Part shown: in pieces, positions 1 through 10,000 of the stretch | How the letters are laid out: the number at the start of each line of letters is the position of its first letter | How positions within the stretch are numbered: position 1 is the stretch's first letter | Assembly: GCF_051379705.1 (NCBI RefSeq) | Contig: NZ_CP179868.1 | Span: 1 to 64,000, forward strand | Direction of reading: 5' to 3' | Length of the DNA: 64,000 bases | Source: Ekhidna sp051379705 | GTDB taxonomy: Bacteria > Bacteroidota > Bacteroidia > Cytophagales > Cyclobacteriaceae | Translations under genes and position numbers: made by a program | The notes under the pieces: model-generated | Seen by the model: only the letters and a program-made list of their open reading frames with translations | What the model was told of the DNA's origin: nothing | Databases searched by the model: none

Positions 1-772
1 GNTNNAAGTTTATTTCTCTTTCGATACTGAGAACACTGATTTGCTCTACAAGATTTTTCAGCTGCCGAATATTTCCTGGAAATCGATGAGATTTTAGGTA
101 TTCCTTCGCATCACCTGAAAGCTTAATAGGTTGAGTTTTATAATTTTCAGAGAAATCATAGGCAAACTTCTTGAATAGAAGTACAATATCATCGCCTCGT
201 TCTCTTAGAGCTGGAACATAAATTGGGACGGTACTCAAGCGATAGTATAAATCCTCCCTAAACTTACCGTTGTTCACTGCATCTAATAAGTTCACATTGG
301 TGGCAGCAATAACTCTGACATCCGTCTTTTGCACTTTTGAGGATCCTACTTTTATAAACTCTCCATTTTCAAGCACTCTTAGCAAACGTGCTTGCGTACT
401 TAGAGGCATTTCACCAATTTCATCTAGAAAGATTGTCCCTCCATTGGTTACTTCAAAATATCCTTTCCTGTCGCCAGTGGCTCCAGTGAAAGCGCCTTTC
501 TCATGCCCAAAAAGTTCGGAATCAATGGTACCCTCGGGAATAGCGCCACAATTGATAGCTATAAACTGTCCATGTTTACGATGGGAGAGGCTATGAATGA
601 TTTTAGAAAAAGATTCCTTACCAGCTCCACTTTCTCCAGTGATCAAAACGCTCATATCAGTCGGAGCAACTTGCATAGCTACTCTAATGGCATTGTTGAG
701 CTTGGTAGAATTGCCTACAATCTCAAAGCGTTGTTTTATTGCCTGAACTTCTGAATCAATCTTTAAACTCAT
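1..772 (-). CDS. Sigma-54-dependent AAA+ transcriptional activator (3' end cut by window edge)
   Basis: Activator of sigma-54 RNA polymerase: it hydrolyses ATP to remodel the closed promoter complex. Reading the minus strand from ATG at 772 gives about 256 open residues. Walker A is GESGAGKE (residues 46-53), the sigma-54 contact loop is GAFTGA (93-98), Walker B is TIFLDEIGE (113-121), and an arginine-finger region FREDLYYRL lies near 171. The protein begins directly with the AAA+ module, with no receiver or GAF domain, as in PspF-type activators. The C-terminal helix-turn-helix would lie beyond the left edge. The ATG overlaps the miaB stop (ATGA), so translation is probably coupled. From memory, miaB followed by such a regulator is a common order in Bacteroidota. 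The first bases of the window contain N's, so the last few residues are uncertain. Confidence 0.93.
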   Translation of the reverse strand, partial: MSLKIDSEVQAIKQRFEIVGNSTKLNNAIRVAMQVAPTDMSVLITGESGAGKESFSKIIHSLSHRKHGQFIAINCGAIPEGTIDSELFGHEKGAFTGATGDRKGYFEVTNGGTIFLDEIGEMPLSTQARLLRVLENGEFIKVGSSKVQKTDVRVIAATNVNLLDAVNNGKFREDLYYRLSTVPIYVPALRERGDDIVLLFKKFAYDFSENYKTQPIKLSGDAKEYLKSHRFPGNIRQLKNLVEQISVLSIEREINXX

Positions 773-2226
773 GCTAATTCACCAAAAAGTGTTGCTGGAT
801 TACAATCTGTAACTTTCACATCGACGTAGGTTCCTTTAGGAATGTTTCCCTCAAAGATGATTACTTTATTAGCAGAATTTCTTCCTTGAGCCTTTTCTTT
901 CGATTTCTTGCTTCTGCCCTCTACTAGTACTTTAAATGTCTTGCCAACGTCCAGTTTATTTCGCTCCAGAGAAATTTCCCTCTGTTTGTTTATTATTTCC
1001 TGAAGTCTCCTCTTTTTAACTTCTAAGGGAATGTCATCTTCGTATTTTTTCGCAGCAAGTGTTCCGGGTCGTTCTGAATAAAAGAACATGTACGAAAAAT
1101 CATACTGCACATAATCCATTAACGAAAGTGTATCCTGATGTTCATGCTCAGTTTCAGTGCAAAAGCCTGCTATCATATCTGAACTAATTCCACAATCCTC
1201 TCCGAGTATCTCTCTGATAGCGTCTACTCGATTGATATACCACTCACGACTATATGTACGGTTCATAAGCTCTAAGACTCTACTATTGCCACTTTGTGCT
1301 GGTAAATGGATGTAATTGCAGATGTTTTCATACCTCTTCATCGTATGAAGTACATGATCTGTGATATCTTTTGGATGAGAAGTAGAAAAACGAACTCTTA
1401 AGTCTGGATTAACTTTTGCAACCATTTCAATCAAGTTGGCAAAATTCACAATTTCACTTACCTCATCGTTTTTGTTTAATCTAGCCTTGTTGTTTTCTTC
1501 TTCAGACCACTTGTAGGAATCAACGTTTTGCCCAAGTAGCGTTACCTCTCGGTACCCGTTATCAAATAATTCTCTAGCTTCTTTTACAATTGAATGAGGA
1601 TCTCTGCTTCTTTCGCGTCCTCTGGTAAATGGTACAACACAGAAAGAACACATGTTGTCGCAGCCCCGCATGATCGAAATGAAAGCAGTTACACCGTTAC
1701 TATTAAGTCTTATTGGAGATATATCTGCATATGTCTCTTCTCGGGACAGGAAGGTGTTGATTCCTTTCTCGCCATCTTCTGCTTTTTTCACAAGCTGTGG
1801 AAGATCTCTATACGCATCCGGTCCCAAAACCAAATCGACAATCTTTTCTTCTTCGAGAAGTTTTGACTTCAATCGCTCTGCCATACATCCCAGCACACCA
1901 ACTGTAACATCTCGATTTTTCTTCTTTACTCCGTTAAAAAAATTTAGTCTATTCCTTACAGTTTGTTCTGCTTTTTCTCGAATCGAGCAAGTGTTAATTA
2001 ATATTACATCCGCATGCTCAGGTGACGAAGTGGTACCAAAACCTTCTTTTTTAAGTATAGAAGTGACTATTTCACTGTCTGAAAAATTCATTTGGCAGCC
2101 ATAGCTCTCTATATAAAGTTTTCTTAAGGCTTTACCTTCATCATCTTCTGTGGTTTTGAATTCACATGATTCAGGTTGATTCTTTTCTTCTTCTAATAAA
2201 TCTATATCTGCTATCAATCCTTGCAT
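769..2226 (-). CDS. miaB: tRNA-2-methylthio-N6-dimethylallyladenosine synthase MiaB
   Basis: Radical-SAM methylthiotransferase that converts i6A37 to ms2i6A37 in tRNAs reading UNN codons. The N-terminal methylthiotransferase domain has its three cluster cysteines in YGCQMN (C44), INTCSIRE (C80) and LGCMAER (C114). The radical-SAM motif is RGCDNMCSFCVVPFTRGRER (C189, C193, C196). A TRAM-like tRNA-binding domain closes the protein (last ~65 residues). The open frame extends upstream to 2265, but those 13 extra residues (Cys-rich, MLTKCHCCIYLCH) are unlike MiaB and overlap a -7 promoter box, so I start at 2226, giving 485 residues, normal for the family. The stop overlaps the start of the sigma-54 activator. 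Confidence 0.96.
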   Translation of the reverse strand: MQGLIADIDLLEEEKNQPESCEFKTTEDDEGKALRKLYIESYGCQMNFSDSEIVTSILKKEGFGTTSSPEHADVILINTCSIREKAEQTVRNRLNFFNGVKKKNRDVTVGVLGCMAERLKSKLLEEEKIVDLVLGPDAYRDLPQLVKKAEDGEKGINTFLSREETYADISPIRLNSNGVTAFISIMRGCDNMCSFCVVPFTRGRERSRDPHSIVKEARELFDNGYREVTLLGQNVDSYKWSEEENNKARLNKNDEVSEIVNFANLIEMVAKVNPDLRVRFSTSHPKDITDHVLHTMKRYENICNYIHLPAQSGNSRVLELMNRTYSREWYINRVDAIREILGEDCGISSDMIAGFCTETEHEHQDTLSLMDYVQYDFSYMFFYSERPGTLAAKKYEDDIPLEVKKRRLQEIINKQREISLERNKLDVGKTFKVLVEGRSKKSKEKAQGRNSANKVIIFEGNIPKGTYVDVKVTDCNPATLFGELA

Positions 2227-2230
2227 GTGA

Positions 2231-2238
2231 CAAAGATA
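2231..2238 (-). promoter_or_regulatory. Candidate Bacteroidota -7 box for miaB
   Basis: The minus strand reads TATCTTTG, an exact match to the Bacteroidota sigma-ABfA -7 consensus TAnnTTTG. Only four bases (TCAC) separate it from the chosen miaB ATG. No good TTG was found at the expected -33 distance. If real, the transcript would start at or next to the ATG and be nearly leaderless. It also argues against the longer ORF start at 2265. Confidence 0.4.
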
Positions 2239-2302
2239 GATACAACAGTGACATTTTGTCAGCACTTCAAGTATAGATTTTTAATCTAGTTTTAAAAATA
2301 AA

Positions 2303-2818
2303 ATGGCTTACATACAAGAGGTGAGGGGATTTGCTCCTAAATATGGTGATGAATGTTGGTTTGCTCCCAATAGTACGATCGTTGGAGAAGTTGAAATGGG
2401 TAGCGGTTGCACGGTTTGGTTTGGGGCTGTGGTGAGGGGAGATGTCAACTATATTAGAATTGGTGACAATACAAACATTCAGGATAATGTTACTATTCAT
2501 GGAACTTATCAAAAGTCAGGCACTACAATTGGTAAGAATGTTTCCATTGGTCATAACGCTGTAATTCATGGATGTACAATTGAAGATAATGTGTTGATTG
2601 GCATTGGTGCAATCATACTTGACAATGCGATAATTAAATCAGGATCAATTATTGGGGCAGGGACAGTAGTTTTGGCGGGAACAATTGTGGATGAAAATTC
2701 TGTTTTTGGTGGAATTCCAGGTAAGAAATTGAAAAGTATGGATGAGGAAAATAAAGAAATGCTTGGTAGAATTGCAGGAAACTATTCTATGTATGCCAGC
2801 TGGTTTAAAGAAAAATAG
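2303..2818 (+). CDS. Gamma carbonic anhydrase family protein
   Basis: Left-handed beta-helix protein of 171 residues built of hexapeptide turns, as in the gamma-class carbonic anhydrase/YrdA/PaaY family. The three zinc-binding histidines are visible: H66 in VTIHGTY, and H84 and H89 in GHNAVIHGC. The last two have the five-residue spacing of archaeal Cam. The acidic loop of Cam that carries the proton-shuttle Glu is not obvious, as in most bacterial YrdA-like members, so catalytic activity is uncertain. A helical C-terminal tail (EENKEMLGRIAGNYSMYA) caps the helix. Probably cytoplasmic and trimeric (family knowledge). The downstream membrane protein begins three bases after the stop, so the two are likely cotranscribed. 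A near-match -7 box (TAGATTTT, 2274-2281) lies upstream. Confidence 0.9.
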   Translation: MAYIQEVRGFAPKYGDECWFAPNSTIVGEVEMGSGCTVWFGAVVRGDVNYIRIGDNTNIQDNVTIHGTYQKSGTTIGKNVSIGHNAVIHGCTIEDNVLIGIGAIILDNAIIKSGSIIGAGTVVLAGTIVDENSVFGGIPGKKLKSMDEENKEMLGRIAGNYSMYASWFKEK

Positions 2819-2821
2819 CTT

Positions 2822-3169
2822 ATGAATATTCTAGTTAAGATTTTACTTTCTTCAGTTGCTGTTATTATCGCATCATATCTGCTCCCGGGTGTTTATGTGG
2901 ATGGATTCGTGACAGCAGTGATCATTGCAGTTTTGCTTTCATTATTGAATGTGACTGTAAAACCTTTGTTGATTTTATTGACGATTCCGTTAACGATTTT
3001 TACGTTGGGATTATTTTTATTGGTTATAAATGCATTGATAATACTCATGGCCGATTCAATCGTCCCAGGTTTTGAAGTGCAGAGCTTTTGGTGGGCATTG
3101 ATATTTAGCTTGCTGCTTTCGCTAATAAATTCGCTATTATCTGATTTAAGTAAAGAGAATCAGAAATAA
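2822..3169 (+). CDS. Small YvlD/phage-holin-family membrane protein
   Basis: A 115-residue, very hydrophobic protein with about four membrane segments (roughly residues 5-22, 28-50, 53-78 and 88-108). The motif LLSLLNVTVKPLLILLTIPLTIFTLG, read here across about residues 39-64, is typical of the YvlD family, often named 'phage holin family protein'. Despite that name, these chromosomal proteins are not known to lyse cells; function is unknown. It starts three bases after the carbonic anhydrase-like gene. Its 3' end overlaps the convergent PorP/SprF gene by 10 bp, so the two transcripts must run into each other; I see no terminator hairpin there. Confidence 0.8.
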   Translation: MNILVKILLSSVAVIIASYLLPGVYVDGFVTAVIIAVLLSLLNVTVKPLLILLTIPLTIFTLGLFLLVINALIILMADSIVPGFEVQSFWWALIFSLLLSLINSLLSDLSKENQK

Positions 3170-4083
3170 ACCGGGCATTGAGGATCTTTCTTATAGTTTC
3201 TCAATTTCACACGATAATTCAGCATTATTTCATGTGTTCCTCTTGAATGATTATTCAGTGCGTTCACAGTAGCGTCATATGCATAGCCAATTCTGAAATT
3301 CTCATTCAAAATTAACTGCGTAAGAAAGACCACTGCATCACCGCTTCTATAAGAAACTCCCGCATAGGCTATCCCATCGAATATGATAGTTGCGTTAAGA
3401 TCCCATCCAAGTCTGCTTTGCTCTTGATACCTGATTAATGCAGATGGGCTGAACTTTACGCTTTGATTGATATCTAAAACCAATCCACCTGTTGCATAGT
3501 AGTATCTACTTTCTTTCGCGTCTGAGGTGGTTCCATCAGCCTGAACTTGGTAAAGGCTGTTTTCTAAAATATATGGAACTGATATGCCTACGTACATTCT
3601 TGGATTTGCAAAATAAATACCAGTACCAAAATTTGGAGTAAAGCGGGTAGGAGTTCCGGTTAATAGTTCATCCTCTTGATTTAAAATATTTAGTTGAGTA
3701 AAATCTGAGCGTCTGTTATCAAAACCACCGGATAATCCCATTGCAAGTATTCCTGCACTTGTTTTGATTTTATAAGCGCCACTTACGTACATCGCGGATT
3801 CTTTATGAACTCCGATCACATCTTGAGATGCTTGCAAGCCTAGTCCGATTTGATTGCCATAGAAAGAACTGTGAACTGCCAGAATGTTTGAAACAGGAGC
3901 TCCATCAACATTTATCCATTGCTTTCGATGAAGAAAACTTGCGCTTAAAATATTCAAACTTCCTGCATATGCAGGGTTCAATGCCAATCCATTGAACATG
4001 TATGTTGACATAACAGGTCTCTGCTGTGCTAATGCACAACTAACTGTTAATGTGAGTAGAATTGCTACTAAGGACTTTTTCAT
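3160..4083 (-). CDS. PorP/SprF family T9SS membrane protein (partner of the giant adhesin)
   Basis: Outer-membrane beta-barrel protein of 307 residues. The signal peptide is MKKSLVAILLTLTVSCALAQ, followed by the family hallmark NGLALNPAYAGS (about residues 31-42) and repeated amphipathic strands with Gly/Tyr turns to a C-terminal KLRNYKKDP segment. In Flavobacterium johnsoniae, SprF is encoded next to the gliding adhesin SprB and is needed to deliver it through the type IX system; type B sorting domains generally depend on such a partner. Here the gene lies 11 bp downstream of the giant adhesin, which ends in a type B-like domain. I infer this is its dedicated partner. Distinct from the longer PorP at 29027-30826. 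Confidence 0.9.
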   Translation of the reverse strand: MKKSLVAILLTLTVSCALAQQRPVMSTYMFNGLALNPAYAGSLNILSASFLHRKQWINVDGAPVSNILAVHSSFYGNQIGLGLQASQDVIGVHKESAMYVSGAYKIKTSAGILAMGLSGGFDNRRSDFTQLNILNQEDELLTGTPTRFTPNFGTGIYFANPRMYVGISVPYILENSLYQVQADGTTSDAKESRYYYATGGLVLDINQSVKFSPSALIRYQEQSRLGWDLNATIIFDGIAYAGVSYRSGDAVVFLTQLILNENFRIGYAYDATVNALNNHSRGTHEIMLNYRVKLRNYKKDPQCPVYF

Positions 4084-4094
4084 TCTTCCTAAAA

Positions 4095-7000
4095 TTACCT
4101 AACTAATTCTAAATATCCTTGTACAGGATCCTCTCCGTTGCCCAAATCAATAATGTAGAAGTATGTTCCGGCAGGTAATTGAAGACCTCCGCTACCTACG
4201 TTACTTATTCCTTCAAACCTAGTTGAAGTATTATCATAGCCATCAATGTCATAAACTCTCTGGCCAGCTCTATTGAATATTTTCAGGTTGTTGTTAGGGA
4301 AATAATCAATACAATCAACCAGAAAGAAATCATTCTTGCCATCACCATTCGCAGAGACTCCATTATAGATTGTCAGAGAAGTTTCGATTGTGAATGAAGC
4401 TGAATAACTACATCCATTTTCTGCAGTAAAAGTTACCGTATAATTACCAGGATAGGCGTCGATCAGTCTCGAATCACTTCCAACAACTGCTCCACTTTCA
4501 TCTCTCCATTCATATTCAGTTGCAAGTTGGAATTCTTCAAAGCTAATTATTGCTGTTCCAGTAAACTGATTTGTTGAGCCATCTTCTGTTCTCAAACAAA
4601 CTGAGTTGTTAAAGATCACGTCGTAAACTGGATCTATAACTTCATAACCAATATCTACAGAGGTAAATGCTGACTCACAACCAGTTGCAAGGTTGGTTGC
4701 ACGAACCAAGTAAGTAGTCGTGTCGAGATTAAATACCTCAGAGCCGGTCGCGTATGGAGTAGTCATATCACTAGGATCGAACCATTCGAATAGGTAGTTA
4801 TTCGTTACTCCATCCACATTAGCTATCGCACTTCCATTTGCAAACTGACAGTTATTACGTCCATTGTTGACAAGAACAAACGGATCGCTAGGTGTTTCCG
4901 CATTATTGAAGATGTCAAATATCTGCTCTGATGTACAACCAGTTATGACGTGAGTCAGAAGTAATCGATAAGTTCCCGCATCTAAATGGTCAACGAAGAA
5001 ATCGGAACCAATTAAAGTATTGGTATTATCGTACCAAGCAATATCAACAGTCGATATATCTGTTACTTCCACGGAAGCATAACCATCTTTTTCGTCGAAA
5101 CAAACAGTAACATCACTTGTAGTCAATTCAAATTGAGGTCTGCTAGTACCATCTTCAACATTTACTTCAATTGCATTTGATTGACAGAAATTATCTATTT
5201 GATCGATAACGAGTACAACATAAGGTCCGTCAGCAATTCCTTCAATCAAAGTGCCTGTATAGTCCGCGTTAGCTGGATTCGGACTAGTGCCTACGGTAGC
5301 CAGATCTCCTATAAACCAGTAGTAGCTGTAATCTGTAATTGACCTGCCAGGTGCAGGAGATATCACAGAAACTGCAGCTTTTCCATTTGGAGTAACACAG
5401 CTTGTATTTGCTGAAGTTGAAGTTGAAATCGCAATCGGATTTGGAATATTGTCTACCATTTCATACGTCTCAGTAATGGTACATCCAGTAGCTATGTTGG
5501 TTACCTCAACGGTATAAAAGCCAGCGGCTATACCAGAGACTTCATTTGTAGAAGCTCCAGCAAGGTTTCCACCGCCAGTATAATCATCTGAGGTGAGAGG
5601 GTTGCCAGTACCTGTACCAAAATACCATTCGAAATCGTATGTTGCATTCTCAGGCTGTCCATCGGCAAGCACAAGGAGTCTACCATTTGGATTATTTGGA
5701 TCACAGTTAGCCTGGAAATCGAAATCATCAAGAGACAATTCAGGCAATAATATATTCTCATTGACCGAAACTTGGAATGGCGGAGTTGTACAATCTAAAG
5801 TAATATGAGTCCCAATGATCCAATAGGTACCAGCCTCAGCTACGGTGTAAGCCGCACCCGCAGCTCCTGTGAAAACAGGTGTAGCTCCTCCTGCCGTTGG
5901 ATCGGTGTCGTAATAGTCAAAATTATAATCTGTTACTAAACCACTACTCACCGCTGTTACTGTAATTGTTCCATTAGCTGGTGTACATGAAGTAGCTCCA
6001 GTCACAGTTGCTGAAATTATATCTAAATCAGCTGGAGCGCTGGGAACATCAAGTTCTGCCGTTTGAGAACAGCCGCTTGGCAGATACGTCACCCGAACGG
6101 TATATGTTCCTGCATCTAGGCCTGTAATCGTTGAGGTAGTTATGCCCAAAGGAGAACCGACTCCTGATCCAGTGAACCATTCGAAAGTATAATCTGTATT
6201 CGAATCATCATTGCCATCAGCTTCTGCAGAAAGCGATCCAGCCGCAGTTCCTGAGACTGAACACGTCGAATCTGCCGCAACTACTGATATAATAACATCT
6301 GGTAGAATAATGTTTTCTTCAATATCAAAGAAAATTGGATCTGATTCGCACTGGGAATCTGTCTTTCTTACTATCGCATAATAAGAACCAATACCTAAGT
6401 TCTCAATTATAAATTCATTGGGATTCGTACCCGTTACACCGGAAAGTACGTTGCCTGGTGTTGTATAAACTTCAAGATCATAAATGCCATCAATTACCAT
6501 TTGGGCAGAGTCTATTACTACACCTCCGAATGAAATTTCTTTTACAGCGAAACTACCATTATCGATACAGTAAGTGACATTGTCAACTGAATAATCTGTA
6601 ATGAACAAGGCTTCATCCTGTGTTGGGATTGTGAAATCTTTTGTGGAAATACAGCCAGTATTTATATTCTCAACTTCAACCGAATACGGTCCTCCAGTTA
6701 CACCGGATAGAATCACACTGTTTGCCCCACCTATTTCATTTCCGCCAACTGCGCCGATTCCAGTGAACCATTGGACATTGAAATGATCATTTTCATCATA
6801 AACATTATCAATAATAACTTCAAGGCCTCCGATTACAATTCCACCACCACAATCTTCATTTGGAGTTACACTTACTAACGATATCTGAGGATTTCTCACA
6901 GAGTCCTTAACGTTAATGACCGCTGTAGCTGTAAAACATCCTGACGCTGTGTTTTCTGCAGTTATGTAATAGTCATCTGCAGCTAGATCTGTATATGAAA

Positions 7001-10000
7001 TTGAGGTCGCTGCAGTATTTGTATATGGAGAGCCTGGAAGTTCTCCAACTCCTATTGCACCAGTGTAAATTCTAATCTCAAAATCCGTAAGGTCATTTGT
7101 TGATACATCCGTATCATTAATTACGAAACCACCGCTAGGTGTTCCGACACAAATAGTGTCCGGCACCGCTCTAGCTTGGATTGCAGACTCATTCAGTGTT
7201 GGAATTACTGGGTTACTTATTACACTGAAAGTTGCAAAGTCTGCACAGTTATCATTCGGAGCGCCACCATCTTTGGTGATGAATACGGTATAGGTACCAT
7301 TTTCAAGACCATCCATGGAAAGGATGTCACCGTTTATGAGTGCTGTACCGACGTTGGCTTGTCCGGAGTTGGTATTGTCTCCATCCCCATCATCAGCCAG
7401 GAAGTTATTATCTCCAGTACCTGGATAAGATCCATTGTCATAAGTACCTCTGTACCATTCGACCACATAGTTAGCGACTACTGTAGCGGCATTAAGTGCT
7501 ACGCCATTTTCAGAGATGGTAATGGTTAGCGCACCATCTCCATCAAAGTCAGCGTCCACACATTGTGTGTCGGCAGACTTATTGTCCAGGGCGAGTGCAG
7601 GGCTAACAGCGTCATCACCTACTTCGAACTGCTTATCGATTGCCACGACCGGACATCCGGTGTTTCGGTTGGTAATGTTTAACACATAGGTATCCGGTTC
7701 AAGGTTTGCTATCGTTCTCAACCCTTGTGTTGTACCACTGGCGAACCCAGTGCTTACTCCCGTCCATGTGAAGTCATAGTTATTCGCATCGGTAGACATA
7801 GGGTAGAAGGTATTTCCTTCTCTTACCGAGTCAACTCGAATGCGACCGTTGTATCCAGGCCCACAATTGGTGTTGTTTACAATCAGTGTTCCCGCATCCG
7901 GGATGCTGATAGAAGGCTGCACGTTATCGATAGTGAAAGTTGCAAAGTCTGCACAGTTATCATTCGGAGCGCCACCATCTTTGGTGATGAATACGGTATA
8001 GGTACCATTTTCAAGACCGTCCATGGAAAGGATGTCACCGTTTATGAGTGCTGTACCGACGTTGGCTTGTCCGGAGTTGGTATTGTCTCCATCCCCATCA
8101 TCAGCCAGGAAGTTATTATCTCCAGTACCTGGATAAGATCCATTGTCATAAGTACCTCTGTACCATTCGACCACATAGTTAGCGACTACTGTAGCGGCAT
8201 TAAGTGCTACGCCATTTTCAGAGATGGTAATGGTTAGCGCACCATCTCCATCAAAGTCAGCGTCCACACATTGTGTGTCGGCAGACTTATTGTCCAGGGC
8301 GAGTGCAGGGCTAACAGCGTCATCACCTACTTCGAACTGCTTATCGATTGCCACGACCGGACATCCGGTGTTTCGGTTGGTAATGTTTAACACATAGGTA
8401 TCCGGTTCAAGGTTTGCTATCGTTCTCAACCCTTGTGTTGTACCACTGGCGAACCCAGTGCTTACTCCCGTCCATGTGAAGTCATAGTTATTCGCATCGG
8501 TAGACATAGGGTAGAAGGTATTTCCTTCTCTTACCGAGTCAACTCGAATGCGACCGTTGTATCCAGGCCCACAATTGGTGTTGTTTACAATCAGTGTTCC
8601 CGCATCCGGGATGCTGATAGAAGGCTGCACGTTATCGATAGTGAAAGTTGCAAAGTCTGCACAGTTATCATTCGGAGCGCCACCATCTTTGGTGATGAAT
8701 ACGGTATAGGTACCATTTTCAAGACCGTCCATGGAAAGGATGTCACCGTTTATGAGTGCTGTACCGACGTTGGCTTGTCCGGAGTTGGTATTGTCTCCAT
8801 CCCCATCATCAGCCAGGAAGTTATTATCTCCAGTACCTGGATAAGATCCATTGTCATAAGTACCTCTGTACCATTCGACCACATAGTTAGCGACTACTGT
8901 AGCGGCATTAAGTGCTACGCCATTTTCAGAGATGGTAATGGTTAGCGCACCATCTCCATCAAAGTCAGCGTCCACACATTGTGTGTCGGCAGACTTATTG
9001 TCCAGGGCGAGTGCAGGGCTAACAGCGTCATCACCTACTTCGAACTGCTTATCGATTGCCACGACCGGACATCCGGTGTTTCGGTTGGTAATGTTTAACA
9101 CATAGGTATCCGGTTCAAGGTTTGCTATCGTTCTCAACCCTTGTGTTGTACCACTGGCGAACCCAGTGCTTACTCCCGTCCATGTGAAGTCATAGTTATT
9201 CGCATCGGTAGACATAGGGTAGAAGGTATTTCCTTCTCTTACCGAGTCAACTCGAATGCGACCGTTGTATCCAGGCCCACAATTGGTGTTGTTTACAATC
9301 AGTGTTCCCGCATCCGGGATGCTGATAGAAGGCTGTACGTTATCGATAGTGAATGTTGCAAAGTCTGCACAGTTATCATTCGGAGCGCCACCATCTTTGG
9401 TGATGAATACGGTATAGGTACCATTTTCAAGACCGTCCATGGAAAGGATGTCACCGTTTATGAGTGCTGTACCGACGTTGGCTTGTCCGGAGTTGGTATT
9501 GTCTCCATCCCCATCATCAGCCAGGAAGTTATTATCTCCAGTACCTGGATAAGATCCATTGTCATAAGTACCTCTGTACCATTCGACCACATAGTCAGCG
9601 ACTACTGTAGCGGCATTAAGTGCTACGCCATTTTCAGAGATGGTAATGGTTAGCGCACCATCGCCATCAAAGTCAGCGTCCACACATTGTGTGTCGGCAG
9701 ACTTAGTGTCCAGGGCGAGTGCAGGGCTAACAGCGTCATCACCTACTTCGAACTGCTTATCGATTGCCACGACCGGACATCCGGTGTTCCGGTTGGTAAT
9801 GTTTAACACATAGGTATCCGGTTCAAGGTTTGCTATCGTTCTCAACCCTTGTGTTGTACCACTGGCGAACCCAGTGCTTACTCCCGTCCATGTGAAGTCA
9901 TAGTTATTCGCATCGGTAGACATAGGGTAGAAGGTATTTCCTTCTCTTACCGAGTCAACTCGAATGCGACCGTTGTATCCAGGCCCACAATTGGTGTTGT

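Noticed and set aside
1..5. Ambiguous bases at the window start as a biological signal
   Set aside because: The N's are a sequencing or contig-end artefact; they only make the last residues of the sigma-54 activator uncertain.
270..754. Plus-strand ORFs of 108 and 83 residues
   Set aside because: They lie antisense to the sigma-54 activator, whose Walker motifs and GAFTGA loop are clear on the minus strand.
2822..3169. Prophage remnant suggested by the holin-like protein
   Set aside because: The YvlD/holin-family name is inherited. No lysin, integrase or structural phage gene is nearby, and the neighbour is a housekeeping-type gene.
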